The notes under the pieces: generated by a model
What the model saw: only the letters and a program-made list of their open reading frames with translations
Told to the model about the DNA's origin: nothing
Databases searched by the model: none
Assembly: GCA_013396915.1 (NCBI GenBank)
Contig: VWZL01003401.1
Location: 408,134 to 472,133 of the forward strand
Length of the DNA: 64,000 nucleotides
Reading direction: 5' to 3'
From: Stercorarius parasiticus
Lineage: Eukaryota > Chordata > Aves > Charadriiformes > Stercorariidae
Shown here: one piece after another, positions 1 to 58,786 of the stretch
How positions within the stretch are numbered: position 1 is the first letter of the stretch
How the letters are laid out: every line of letters starts with the position of its first letter
Made by a program: the position numbers and the translations under genes

Positions 1-112
1 TAAACACAGGAAGAAATGAAGAAGGTCTGTAAAAGATCGTTTGATAGACTAATTACTGAATTAATTTGAAAAAAGCAGAATCGAAAGCCTTTTACTTGAC
101 ATGAACTCTTAC
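1..112 (-). other. PREP: PREP intron 8, partial
   Basis: Donor side of intron 8, starting GTAAG at 112 on the minus strand. No further feature is seen before the window edge. Confidence 0.9.
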
Positions 113-48179
<48,067 letters not shown>

Positions 48180-48344
48180 GGCGGGCGGCAGCGGAGAGCA
48201 GCAGGAAGAAGAAGAAAAGGAGGAGGAGGAGGAGGAGGATGAAGCGAGGCGCAGAGGCGACCACAATGCTGGAGCTGGGGCCGGATCCGTAGCGGCAACC
48301 AGCAGTAGGCGTGCGGCGCGGCCCAAGCGGAGCGGCGCCGCCAT
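48180..48344 (-). other. PREP: In-frame upstream ATG and possible 55-residue N-terminal extension of PREP
   Basis: An ATG at 48344-48342 is in frame with the canonical ATG at 48179, with no stop between, giving 55 extra codons. It is the only ATG on the minus strand from 48180 to at least 48560. Its context ATGGCGGC matches the core of YY1 and TISU elements, although the preceding bases do not match the full TISU consensus. The predicted peptide starts MAAPLRLGRAARLLLVAA, with Arg at 6, 9 and 12 and no acidic residue before Asp20, like a mitochondrial presequence. A serine-rich tract encoded by a triplet repeat follows. Whether transcripts start upstream of 48344 cannot be told from sequence; the region may be 5' UTR or promoter only. 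Confidence 0.4.
48204..48240. repeat. (GAA)n/(GGA)n triplet repeat in the PREP leader
   Basis: Plus-strand run of GAA then GGA units just upstream of the canonical ATG. On the PREP strand it is a TTC/TCC pyrimidine tract, reading as Ser (and one Phe) in the open upstream frame. Such tracts vary in length between individuals and species. Confidence 0.85.
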
Positions 48345-48348
48345 ACGA

Positions 48349-48357
48349 CCCGCCCCC
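48349..48357 (-). promoter_or_regulatory. PREP: GC box next to the upstream ATG
   Basis: Minus strand GGGGGCGGG, ending five bases before the in-frame upstream ATG at 48344. Sp1 sites usually sit about 40-100 bp upstream of a start site, which would place some start sites downstream of that ATG. Confidence 0.4.
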
Positions 48358-48395
48358 AGCCAAGAGCGGGCTGGCGACGGCGGGACCAGCCCCAC

Positions 48396-48411
48396 AGCGC
48401 CCCCTGCCGGG
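48396..48411 (-). promoter_or_regulatory. CTCF-like motif in the PREP promoter
   Basis: The minus strand reads CCCGGCAGGGGGCGCT. The 15-mer CCGGCAGGGGGCGCT matches the CTCF core CCASYAGRKGGCRSY at 14 of 15 positions by eye. It lies about 220 bp upstream of the PREP ATG and points into the gene. Promoter CpG islands often hold CTCF sites, but GC-rich DNA also gives chance matches. Confidence 0.5.
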
Positions 48412-48440
48412 AGCCGCCGGCACAGGCGCCGGCTGGCCGC

Positions 48441-48464
48441 GGCGGGGGAGGCGGGCGGGCGGCG
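48441..48464. promoter_or_regulatory. Cluster of GC boxes (Sp/KLF-like)
   Basis: GGCGGGGGAGGCGGGCGGGC, a run of overlapping GGGCGG-type boxes in the CpG island, 260-285 bp upstream of the PREP ATG. Confidence 0.5.
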
Positions 48465-48523
48465 CCGCTCGCCCTTCCTGGGGCACCCTGCTCCGGCGGA
48501 GGGCTTGTTTCCCCCTCAACACC

Positions 48524-48533
48524 CGGCCAATGG
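48524..48533 (+). promoter_or_regulatory. CCAAT box (NF-Y-like)
   Basis: CGGCCAATGG, an extended NF-Y consensus, about 350 bp upstream of the canonical PREP ATG and about 180 bp upstream of the in-frame upstream ATG. NF-Y works in either orientation. No ChIP evidence is available here. Confidence 0.5.
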
Positions 48534-48956
48534 GTTTCACCTTCCTTATTGTAAACGTTAAAAGAAAAAAAATAGTGTGTTTTTTGTTTTGTTTTGCTTT
48601 TTTCCCTCTCGGCTCCCCCGCCTGGACACGGGGTGAGGCTCAGGCCCGAGCTCCCCTCAGCCCTGACTGGAAAACAGCGCCTGTTGCGCGGGTCGGGGCC
48701 GGGCCCACCCAGACCTTTAGTGCAATTTCAGTCAAGCACGCTTCTCCACAAGCTGATGGAGGCTGCCCTACACCCGAAAAGCGAAGGCCATGTTGGCCGA
48801 CAAGGCCCGGCGATGTCGGCCATTCCAGTGCACCGGCCCGGCTGGCTGGCACTCTTCCCGCTCACTGCCGGCCTCAGGGGCTCCAGTCCCACACCACCTG
48901 CACACCTGGGTTGGATGAAAGTGCACCCACTGGAAGTGCTTCAGGTGGGTGACCTC

Positions 48957-49001
48957 AGGCTTTATTTTAAAATAGGGCCAGGCCTTTATTTTACAATAGG
49001 G
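48957..49001 (+). repeat. 22-bp tandem duplication
   Basis: CAGGCTTTATTTTAAAATAG followed at once by CAGGCCTTTATTTTACAATA, each ending in GG. The two units differ at a few positions. It sits at the upstream edge of the CpG island. Confidence 0.8.
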
Positions 49002-50287
49002 TTGCCTGGGTCAGAAAACTTTACAACCACTTTTCCTTCCAGGTAGTGGGTCCCTGTGTCACAAAAATCCTGGCAACATGCACAGGACGGGTTGTCCTTT
49101 GGCTAGCAATGTGGCTGAACTGCTTTTCTTCCCAACGGTTGTCGCTTCAGCGTTGCCACCGGCAGCCCTCGCCAAGTTGTCCCAAGCCTGGGGAAGACAT
49201 CACCACTGCTTATACAAGGTAAACCGGTGTGTACATCTGGTGTGTGGCACCAGCTGGAGATAAGGAAGTCTGCACACAGCGGTGTTTAAAGGTTTGATCA
49301 GCCTGAAGAGGGTTCACAGGTGCAAATAAAGTAACCACCTGGAATGACAATGATCTAAAACATTTCAGAAATGGCATCAAACATTTATAGTTACTAGCTC
49401 AGAAATGTGCCTTGATTGCTTATGCTTAATGAAAAGAGTTGCCATCTCTAATTGGGCATCCTGTGGGGAGGTTGATGGTCGTGTGCATATAAGGAAATAA
49501 GCCAACCCCATAATGATCAGTGTTACTAAGTGACATAACTGCATTCTTCAGCTTCATTTACATGCCAAACAACGCCTACACAGCCTCTTGTCTCTCGTCC
49601 TTTCTCTTTTTGTCATTTTTCCTTCTCACCTTGTTTCTCTATTAATCTCCCCTTGCAAGGCTGGAGCACAGCTGCCCACTACACCTTTTGTTACATTCAA
49701 GAACTCGCAACCAGCAAGGTGGTTAATGGCAATGCCTTGACATGCTCGATGCTGATAAAAGCTTGCTAATTATCTGAGCAACTTGCTCAGGTAAATACTG
49801 CCAGGCAAAGGCTGCCACATTTCTGTCTAGAGCTTCCCGGACAGAAGTACATGTGTACCTGAATTGGTATCATATGGAGAATCAGCTCAATATGTTTGTA
49901 AAGCATTTGGCTGGGTTTTGTGCTACACAAACATGCAGTATGCACTCTATGTCTGAGAGTTTGGAGTAGTCTCAACTCCAAATTCACCTCATACACAGCA
50001 GAGGCCTTGCATCTCATTCAGAGCTGCAGTTTGCCTGAAGAAAATGTCTTCTTTTTCAGCCTGAAGATGTTGCCCGGGATGAATGCATTTTGCATTTATC
50101 CAGAATTTCTGAACGTTTTGCAGCTCGGTCAGACTTGCAAGTAGCTTTGACTGAGCAGCTATACATCCAAATATTTCCTGGGCATTTCCGCAGCCTCTCC
50201 GTAGATCAGGTTCATGCTGTAAAGGCAGCCAAGCTGAGGTGTACTGGAAGTTTTGAGCCGATGTGCTTTACAAGGAGATGTGATCTG

Positions 50288-50302
50288 CCGGGAGAGGGCA
50301 GC
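50288..50302 (+). promoter_or_regulatory. Weaker CTCF-like motif upstream of PREP
   Basis: Plus-strand CCGGGAGAGGGCAGC matches 13 of 15 positions of CCASYAGRKGGCRSY, keeping the AGAGGGCAG core. Its orientation is opposite to that of the promoter motif. Confidence 0.25.
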
Positions 50303-53300
50303 TTGACTGCACGCCACGGTTGCAGGCGAGCGTATTTTTTCCGGCTTCGGCAACCTTTTCAATCCAGGGCACTGTAATTCCTGAATGGGCTGGCAAGCAT
50401 CCAGTAATCACAGTAATTATCCATTACAATACCTTCCAATTCATCCTGGATACAGAGAAGGCGGGAATATACAAAGAAACCCAAGTACATGGTTGTCCAA
50501 GATAAGATCTTTGGGCCTGTATTTTACAAGCAGTAATTTTCTTTCAAAGGTGAGCAACAGGGACAGAAAGTGAATTTTCTCTTTACTGTAAATTTCTCCT
50601 TTGTTTCTTTAGGAGGATGGCGGGGGGCGGGGGCAAGGATCACACGTGCACAACAGCAAAAGAAACGAATCTGTCTGAACTTTTCTTATCAGAAAAGCAG
50701 TTAATACAGATTACATCGTGTCTAAAACACTGCCCAAACCATGTTTTTCTTACCAGGGACCATGCAGCCTCTGTACAAATGAAAGGGAGTGCAGCGTGCA
50801 GGCTGTTAACAGAAATACTTTTTATGAAAGGTGTAGCAATCTTCTCCCTTTTTCAGTATGTTTGTTTAACACAAAGTTAAAAGTGCTTAGTGTTAGGACT
50901 GTACTGCAACTGAAAATTTGAAGCCTATCTTAATTGTTTAGTATTGTAGCAACAAGAGAATTTTATTAAAATTTTACCTTTTCTTGGGCCTAACCAAACC
51001 CAGCAGAGTACAGGTATGATATTTGCTGAGTTTTGAGGATAAGCTGCTGAGTAAGCAAAAAGTTCTCTTCCCATATTAAAAAAAATAAAATTGAAAATCT
51101 CTCAATAGTATTTGTCATCTTATCGCACTCCCATGTTAGCATGAATCTGATCATTTGAAAAACAGATACTGTTCTCTGCTGATATTAATTATACTTCTGC
51201 TGATCATCCAGTCATTAGCAAATCTCTTTCAGCTTAGTAAGCATCTCCACAATGACTCACTGCAAGTAGTGTATTGACTCAGTAGGAAGTGACCTCATCA
51301 TCCTTGTCAGGGAAGATCTGACAAAAAAAATCAAGCAGCAAATTTTGTTTTTACCTTTCCTTTTTGTCCTTTCCCCAACCCTACTCTGCTATTATGACTT
51401 AGCAATGATGGGAGACTTTTCTGCCAAAGAAAGAAGGCAGGTCTGTTCCTTTAGTTCTGTTTTCTTATATATTTTTTTAATTTCATTTACCTAATTGCAA
51501 GACAGCAGTTCCGCTGTTCAGACATTTATCAACAGGTGTCAGCAGAACCTCAGTCTTTCACTGTTGTGAGCATGTGGTGAGGTGTACAAATAACTCGAGG
51601 TTCAGAGGAATGTGACTCTGAAAGTGTCTGCCCTGCTGGATTTCTATTTTGGAAGCACTGACTCAAGAGCCTATGTCCTCTTGATTTTCAGTGAATCTTT
51701 GATTCCTAAATTATGTTCATCTACTGTACTTATTAATTATGAAAATTGTGTATTGTTTATGGATAATTGAAGGGTTGCTTGTTTTTTGAGATGAATTATG
51801 AAGTAACTTACGTAACAAAATACCGTTTTCTTATCTCAGTTACAGAAACTTTTACATGCTGCAGGTCTGGTTGACATTTGAAAGTACAATCAAGCAAAGC
51901 ATTATTTCATTGTGATGAATTCCTCTGCACGCTTTGGGACAGGATGGGTGCATTGAAGTCAGTGGCATGATGCAGAATCATATTCTAGCTTGCCCTGGTG
52001 TGGTGTGCTTACACTCCTGGTGCTGTGAAGTCAATTAAGGAATGTAGGGATGTCCACATGAGGAGTTAGTATGGAACAGCAATTACAAAGTAGTATCTCA
52101 AAGTATTTCATCAGGTAGGCAATCTAAACCATGATTATGGTATGATAAACATACCTAAACTGATGTATGAGTATCAACACGCACATCATAGTATAACTAC
52201 ACCCAATTAAAAATAACTTTTCTTTGAATGAATTTTTTCAGACAGATGAAAGTTAAAGTGTTTTAGGTTCACCTTTTCCTTCTGCGTGACCTCCTTTGTG
52301 AAATGAAGAATGAGCAAAATTCTCATCCTAGAAGGGGCTGATGACCAAATTTTTTTTAACTGACGCTTTGTTTTTATTCTGCAATTTTTAACTGGTAACA
52401 GTTGGCCATTAAAAGAAGGGTTTGCCAAATACCAGAGATCACATAGGAAAATCTGAGCCCTCATGTCCCTGGGTAGATAGTCGATACTCAGCTTTCACTG
52501 ACTTTGCTGTGTTTGTGTCTTTTAATAAGTTATCAGGGAGGCCAGCAGTGTTTGCAAGATTAGGTACTGTCTACTTATGCACCAGATCACTGTGTATTCC
52601 TGACACCTAGATTATATTTACTTCAGCATTGCTGTAACTGTATCCCAACCTTATACAGTTCAACTGGGACTCCATGGCTCATGTATTTTGCTGTTCTTCT
52701 TAAGAAGGTTCTTACAGAAGAGTTAGAAGGGTTTGAAGTTTCCTTGCTACACAGTGTTTAACAGGGAAGATGGGTGTGAAATATAGCCCAGCACAGTCAA
52801 TAGAAGTTTTTCTGTCTACCTTTTTCCCCACCTATTTCACTGATCTTTGAATTAACCCTTCCTCCATCTCGTCCCACCGAACATCACTCTGCAAAAAGAA
52901 CTATCTTTATAAGCATAATTTTCTGTCTAATGAAATGATATTAATTCTTTTCTGTGTTAAGATAGCAAATCCATAGTAATAAAATGGAAAGAAGTGCTAA
53001 TTTTTACGTGTTTACTTTTGCCTGTCTGAACTATTCTTTTTTGTTGTTGTTGTATGCTGCAAAAATATTTTATAAGCTAATTCCTGTCTTCAGGCATCAA
53101 AACCAACTAAGATAACCTTTATACTGAAAAGGATGACAGTATAAATAATTCTTACATGCCAGTATCTGAAAATGGAGATAACTATGAATTGGAAGGAGGT
53201 TTTTTATTCTTTTCAGTTCTGAAAATGTAAGGATAATAATTTTCTTGCTTTGGATGAAATCTTGTTCCGATTGAAGTCAAAGGAAATTTTGTCACTGATT

Positions 53301-54050
53301 TCAAGAGGGTAGGAACGTCACCACTAATCTTGGCAGAGAGTAAAACAGAAGGCAGCTTCCTGTTAACAGCTTATGACTTGTTGACAGAATTTGAAATACA
53401 CTAAACATAGGGAAATTGATATATTTTTCTTGGAAAGGAAAACAGCTTTAGCTCCTTTTAAAAGACTCCACATCTAGAAATATCTTCTTGTACAGTCATC
53501 ATCTACCCATGTTTAATACATTTCGAATACATGTGTTCAAATGGCTTAGAAATGGTGCTTTCTGTTGTGCCTCAGAAAACATTTGGTTTGGGTTATAACA
53601 CTATAGAAACTATAGATCCCTGCAGAAAAAATAAACTTTAGAGTCAGCGCACCAGAAATGTGATTTCAAGAGAGACTTGCACGTCCCTTTGAGAAGAAAC
53701 TCTCAATATATGGGAAAAAGAAAGAAAACTGTATGCAATTCAGTGACCACTGAATCTGAAATTCAAACTACATTGGACAACGTGCAGGGTTATCACAAAC
53801 AGTAGTGGTCTAGCCATCCTGTGTAACAATTCATTTAAAATATTGCCACTACAATTTCACAATGGAGACAAAAATAAGAAAGAAAAAATTTAAATTCCAC
53901 AAGTGCCTGTTAAGAAAGGTGCTGAATTTTGTTAGATACTAAATAATTATATTTTCAAAGAATATTTTTTTTTAAACATTCAGAGATAACTTCAGCCTCA
54001 CCCCTAAAGAAGTATGAGTTAAACCTAGTCCTATAACTGAATAATGCATT

Positions 54051-55170
54051 CCCAACATTTGTGTAGCTGAGTGTGAAATCTCTCTATTTCTAGTACTGCA
54101 GCGTCGGTGCAATTCAGACGTGGACCAGGGCTTTGCTGTGCCCTTTTCCACACATGCCCAAGTGGTAGAGGCGCTCGGTGCATTTATGATCTAGCAGTTA
54201 TGATCTAACCTTTATGATCAAAGTAAAAAAAGTAAAACAACAGGTAGCCACATTCAGGGACATGGAGGAAAAGGATATGACGTTACTGTTCATCGTGCAT
54301 GTAACACTTGCAGCCAGCCAGCAACCTGTTTTTTGCAGATGGTGTGAAAAAGGAAAGCTCCCAGGGAAATTCTGAAGGTGCATAACGGCAGAGTGCTGTG
54401 TATTTTTACAGAGAGCTCCTCCCAGGCTGGCAGGGCAGTGTAGGAAGAGGACATTACTGGTGTGAAAGGTTTACAAATGTGCGATGACAGCTGGGGCCAT
54501 GGGATGTCAGAGATGGCAGTGGGGCTGCAATCTGCACGGAGGAGAATTATGTTGTGCTTGGTGATGAGGGAGCTGGTGGGAAGATGGGAGGAGAGAGGAA
54601 ACCCACTTACAGCTGTGGGCATGGAGGAAAGAGCAGGAAACGTGCTGTGTCAAAACCAGGGAGAAGCATCTTGTGACAAAAGGATGAAAGCCTAACTGGT
54701 AATTTTAGCTGTGTGGAAGTATGAGGAAGGTCATAGCATTGAAGTTTTATGTATCGAGATTTACACAAAGCCTTGATATGAAAAGCCGAGGCAGAGAAAG
54801 TCCCAGTCTGAAGGCGCTGACAAGTTCAAGGTCCAAGCAGCAGACGGGCCAGTGATGTTAGCCACAGTGACTGGAAAAAGCAGCAGCAAAGAGAGCTTAG
54901 AGATTAAGAACTCTGGTGAGCCATACTGAGCTTGAGCCGGTGGCGAGACATTCAGAGAGGAGCAGGCTGAGTTTGGGCTTGGACAGAAGGGAGCATACGG
55001 GTGGATTTGAGTCATCAGGGCGAGCAGTTGGGCTTGTTTACAGATGGGCTTCACCGGAGAGGAGGTGCCCTCTCCAGAGGGAGGAGGGAAGGCGTCCAAG
55101 GGCAGAGCTCTTTGGAGCCCACAGAAAGCTAGAGAAAAATGAGGGCATGCTATTCTCCTCTTAGGGCATG
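54051..55170. other. GC-richer intergenic segment, unassigned
   Basis: About 1.1 kb with higher G content than its flanks, rich in GAGG/GGAG on the plus strand. It includes three spaced TTATGATC copies at 54184-54218. Open frames on both strands (up to about 154 codons) show no conserved motif. It could be an old repeat or an exon of a noncoding RNA; I cannot tell. Confidence 0.4.
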
Positions 55171-56265
55171 TGATTTGTTGATAATAAAAGCTTTTAAATC
55201 CCAGTATCAAAACTTTTAAAGACACAGTTTCTAATGTAGCGTGGAGATGGTGCAGAAGCCCTACATGGTTTACTGAGTAAATAGTCGCTTTTGGAGATGA
55301 ATTTTAAGTTTCTCAATTTACAAGAATATTACTGAAAAGGAATGTGTTTAATGTATTTTGTTATTTCCTTCTCCTGGAGGAGTGTGCAGAAATTTCAAAG
55401 ATCCAATAGATACTAGAACAAGTTTAACATTTTTCTTCACCTGAAAATTTTAATGAAATTTTTGCAAGCTTTTTTTTTAAAAAAAAAAATATGCATAAGG
55501 TTTCTAATTCTGACAGTAATTGAGGGGAAGGAGAAATGGAGACAAATTTTGTAAACATAAATTGCTCTTCTGAACATTTTTATTAGATGTTCTCCCTTTG
55601 CCTTCCGTTTAGGCAGAGGAGGCATCCTTTTCACTGGCTGGAACAGGTTTTTGAGCACAGCCATGGAGCAAGGCAAAGAAATTGTGGAAGTAAGTATGAC
55701 ACATTTGGGTGGAAAAAAATTATGCAAAAAAATCCTCACAAACTTTCCTCTAATTCATTTAATCCAATTATTCTAATTCATTTTTACCTCCTGGCAGGAG
55801 TCCTATTCTAAACCTTGCACATGCCTGAGAGTCATCAAAAAGCACAGGACAAGGCCAAAGTAGAACAAGGGCTCTGCCTTGTAACTTTATAGACCTAGTA
55901 TTCCGAAGCACTGCTGAAATTACCCAAGTCAGAATGACCTTTTATGCATCTTGGGGAAAAAAAAATAAATCAGCATTTCTACTAAATCACAGTGATGTGT
56001 CTTGCTTCCCCTTGCCTTGTTCCTCTCATATGTAGTGGTATTCTGGAGTCAATATTCAGTAGCCATTTCTGACTTCTAGCTTCTGTAGAACCAAAAGGCT
56101 ACTGTTGCAGGTTATTTGATCCCTTGCAAAAATTATTTAATTATCTATGGTTAAATATTCTAGAGGAAATAAAAGTACTTGGGAAAGAAACTTAAAGGAG
56201 AGAAAAGCAAGAATTAAAGACTGGGAGACCACATCTTCTTCTGCAAGAAGGGTCTTGCTTGCCTG

Positions 56266-56355
56266 GTAGACTTTTTTTGATCTCTAATTATGTTAGATGT
56301 TAGTGTTGTAGTAGGCTTTTTTTGATCCCTAATTATGTTAGATGTTATGTTGTTG
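56266..56355 (+). repeat. 45-bp tandem duplication
   Basis: Two adjacent units each contain CTTTTTTTGATC then TAATTATGTTAGATGTTA. They differ at only a few bases (GTAGA/GTAGG, TCTCT/TCCCT) until the second diverges near its end. Confidence 0.85.
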
Positions 56356-57160
56356 ATGTTAGTGCTGTAAATAACCCCTCTCTGAATTCACTAATTAAAT
56401 CTTTCAGTATTATTCATTCCCTCCTACCAAAACTTACTTCAGTAATTAAAAATATGATGGTAATTTATTCTGGCCGTATGACTATTTGTTCAGATATTTA
56501 TTTAAATAATTGTATTTTATTACAACCTCACAAAAATTCATCCTCATCATTTAATTAGAGATGTATGTGAAAAGCCAAGAGGTATTTGGAGTTAGGCTGT
56601 GTTTGTTCACTTCATTTATGCCCTTACTCTTGCAAACTTCAGGGTATTTACAAAGGTATAAAGGGTAATAGTTGTTACCACACCAAGTAAAACTTGCAAA
56701 ATATCTCCGTTTGCTTCATGATAAGCACGTTATCTAAATCTTGTAAGCACTAAAGAGATCAGAGAAAGAAATGTACCTTTCTCTTGTGTAATGCTACCTG
56801 GATTTTCTTTTTGTTTTGTAGGCAACTGGCATGTTGCTGTAAACCAGCCTTCCTAATCACTTGTGCACTCACTGCCCTTAACCGATACCACTGCTGCGCT
56901 CGCTATCAGACAGACACAACTGCAGGCACATGGAAATAGACACATTTCTACACCGCTCTTAGGACTTCTGTTTTACCAGAGCTAACTGAAGGTTGCTGCC
57001 TATGTAAGGTCTTTGCTCGTGCTGGCAGGTCATGATTCGAGCTGGCAGGTTTCGGCCAAAGACACATCAGGGCATCGGGTAATTAGTGGGAATAACAGAC
57101 TTGCTCCAAGGCTCAGCCCTTTGGAAAAAGCGCAGTAAATTTAGTAACCATGCCCCTACT

Positions 57161-57180
57161 TAGTAGTAGTAGTAGTAGTA
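57161..57180 (+). repeat. (TAG)n microsatellite
   Basis: Six full TAG units plus two bases. Confidence 0.9.
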
Positions 57181-58727
57181 ACCTACTAAAGAAACTGAAC
57201 TGGCCTTCTAGCTTCAGGATCAAAAACCTAACAGCCTTATTTCCTGGAGGGTGCTGAAAATAAGTGAAGCCAGCCCGCTTCGTTCCAGGGAGTGGAAAAG
57301 TTGGCAATCGGTCTTCTCCAAGGGAAACCAAACAGAACTAGTCCCTTGGTCCCAAACACAGGAAAACCCTCCCTTTTCTCCTTGCAGAAGAGCACAGAGC
57401 TGAAACTGTGGTTGACTGAATTAAAATAACCCTTTTTTTCCCCTGGAGGCTGCCTGATATGCAAGTAAGACGCTGTGCCGATCACCAGGCTGGAACAGGC
57501 AGTTTGCCTGCTGAGCCATCTACTTCCTCCAGCCCACCGCAGCCAGGGGAGGTCAAATCCGCCTTATTTACTCCTGCTAACTTCTCCTTTTTGGGAGGAC
57601 CTGCTCACTGGCAGGGAGAGGGACTCGGTGATCACAGAGAGCGCTACACCTGAGCCTGACACTTCACAGGTCACACAAAAAGAGATTTATCCATATCTTC
57701 CCCATTGCCATCCAACCCCTCCAATCGCCTTCATAATCTGTCCCTGAATGGGCAATATCAGGTTTGGAAGGACAGAGAGGAAATTATGAGGAGGGCCTTC
57801 ATCCCCCAGCTCCCTGGGAGTCTGCCTTAGAAAACATCCAACCAGCCCATGGCTCTCATGACTGCACTAGTCCAACTGGTGGGCTCATGCCTACAGGCAG
57901 ATCTCCTGTGGCACCTCATGGTTTTTTCACTCCACCAGCCCCTTGCCTTTCCTCATGTACATATGCATGACATCTTCACCATATGTGATCAGAAATCTCA
58001 TGATACCTTATGTTGTGTTAAAGTAAACCGCTTGAAGATCCTTCTCCAGTGACTCAGGGATAACCCCACCTGGTCTAGGAAAACAGGGAATTCTGGAATG
58101 TCACCACTGGAGGACCATCAGCAGGTCTGTGGTCCAGCCTGCACCTACAAAGCAGGTGATGAATTACTAGCAGGAGCAAACACAGAACCAAGTCTCCAGC
58201 CAACACCTAAATTAACTCTGCAGTGGAGACATCTCGCATTGTTTTACTACTTACCTTGCAGAATCCCATACTCCCTGACATGTATGCACTGAAAGACCAT
58301 TTACCAGTACCTACTATGCTGTCCAGTATGGTAAAAAATGCCCAGTCCTATGAACTCAGGTCCCCTCCTCCCTTTCCCCTGCCCTTGCATACCTGCACAC
58401 TCAGCGCTTCCCTTGCATACAGCATGAAGATCTTCCTCTAGGTTTGCTTTGCTTGCTTATCATAGTCTCAAGAGTTAGTACTATGCAAAGTTAAAATCTG
58501 TTGAGCACAAGGGCATTTGACCCTGACCACTACCTGCTGTTCCTTTAACAAACAATTAAGACATTCCATGTGTGACTAAATTTGAAAGCAAACCCAAGAA
58601 TTAATCTGCTTGTTTTAAATAGGGATATAAATAAGAACCAGCCCAGCAATTGCCCAAGAGATAAGCCAAAAGTTTGAGGTTCAATAAAAGTTCAGTCACT
58701 TCCGTAGTTTCTTAGGCAGGATTTGTT

Positions 58728-58786
58728 GGGTCTTTATTTAGGGAATAGGGTCTTAATTTAGGGAAAAGGTCTTTATTTAGGGTTTT
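58728..58786 (+). repeat. 20-bp minisatellite, three units
   Basis: GGGTCTTTATTTAGGGAATA, GGGTCTTAATTTAGGGAAAA and GGTCTTTATTTAGGGTTTT in direct succession. Confidence 0.85.

Larger units (their letters stand above)
48861..54050. other. Intergenic DNA upstream of PREP, no gene seen
   Basis: Unique sequence that becomes AT-rich away from the CpG island. Open frames are short, overlap on both strands and match no protein I know. Besides the 22-bp duplication and the weak CTCF-like motif at 50288, I see no repeat or RNA gene. Confidence 0.7.

Noticed and set aside
54761..55225. A 154-codon minus-strand open frame
   Set aside because: No start context, motif or homology is recognised, and an open frame also exists on the opposite strand. 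Treated as composition-driven.
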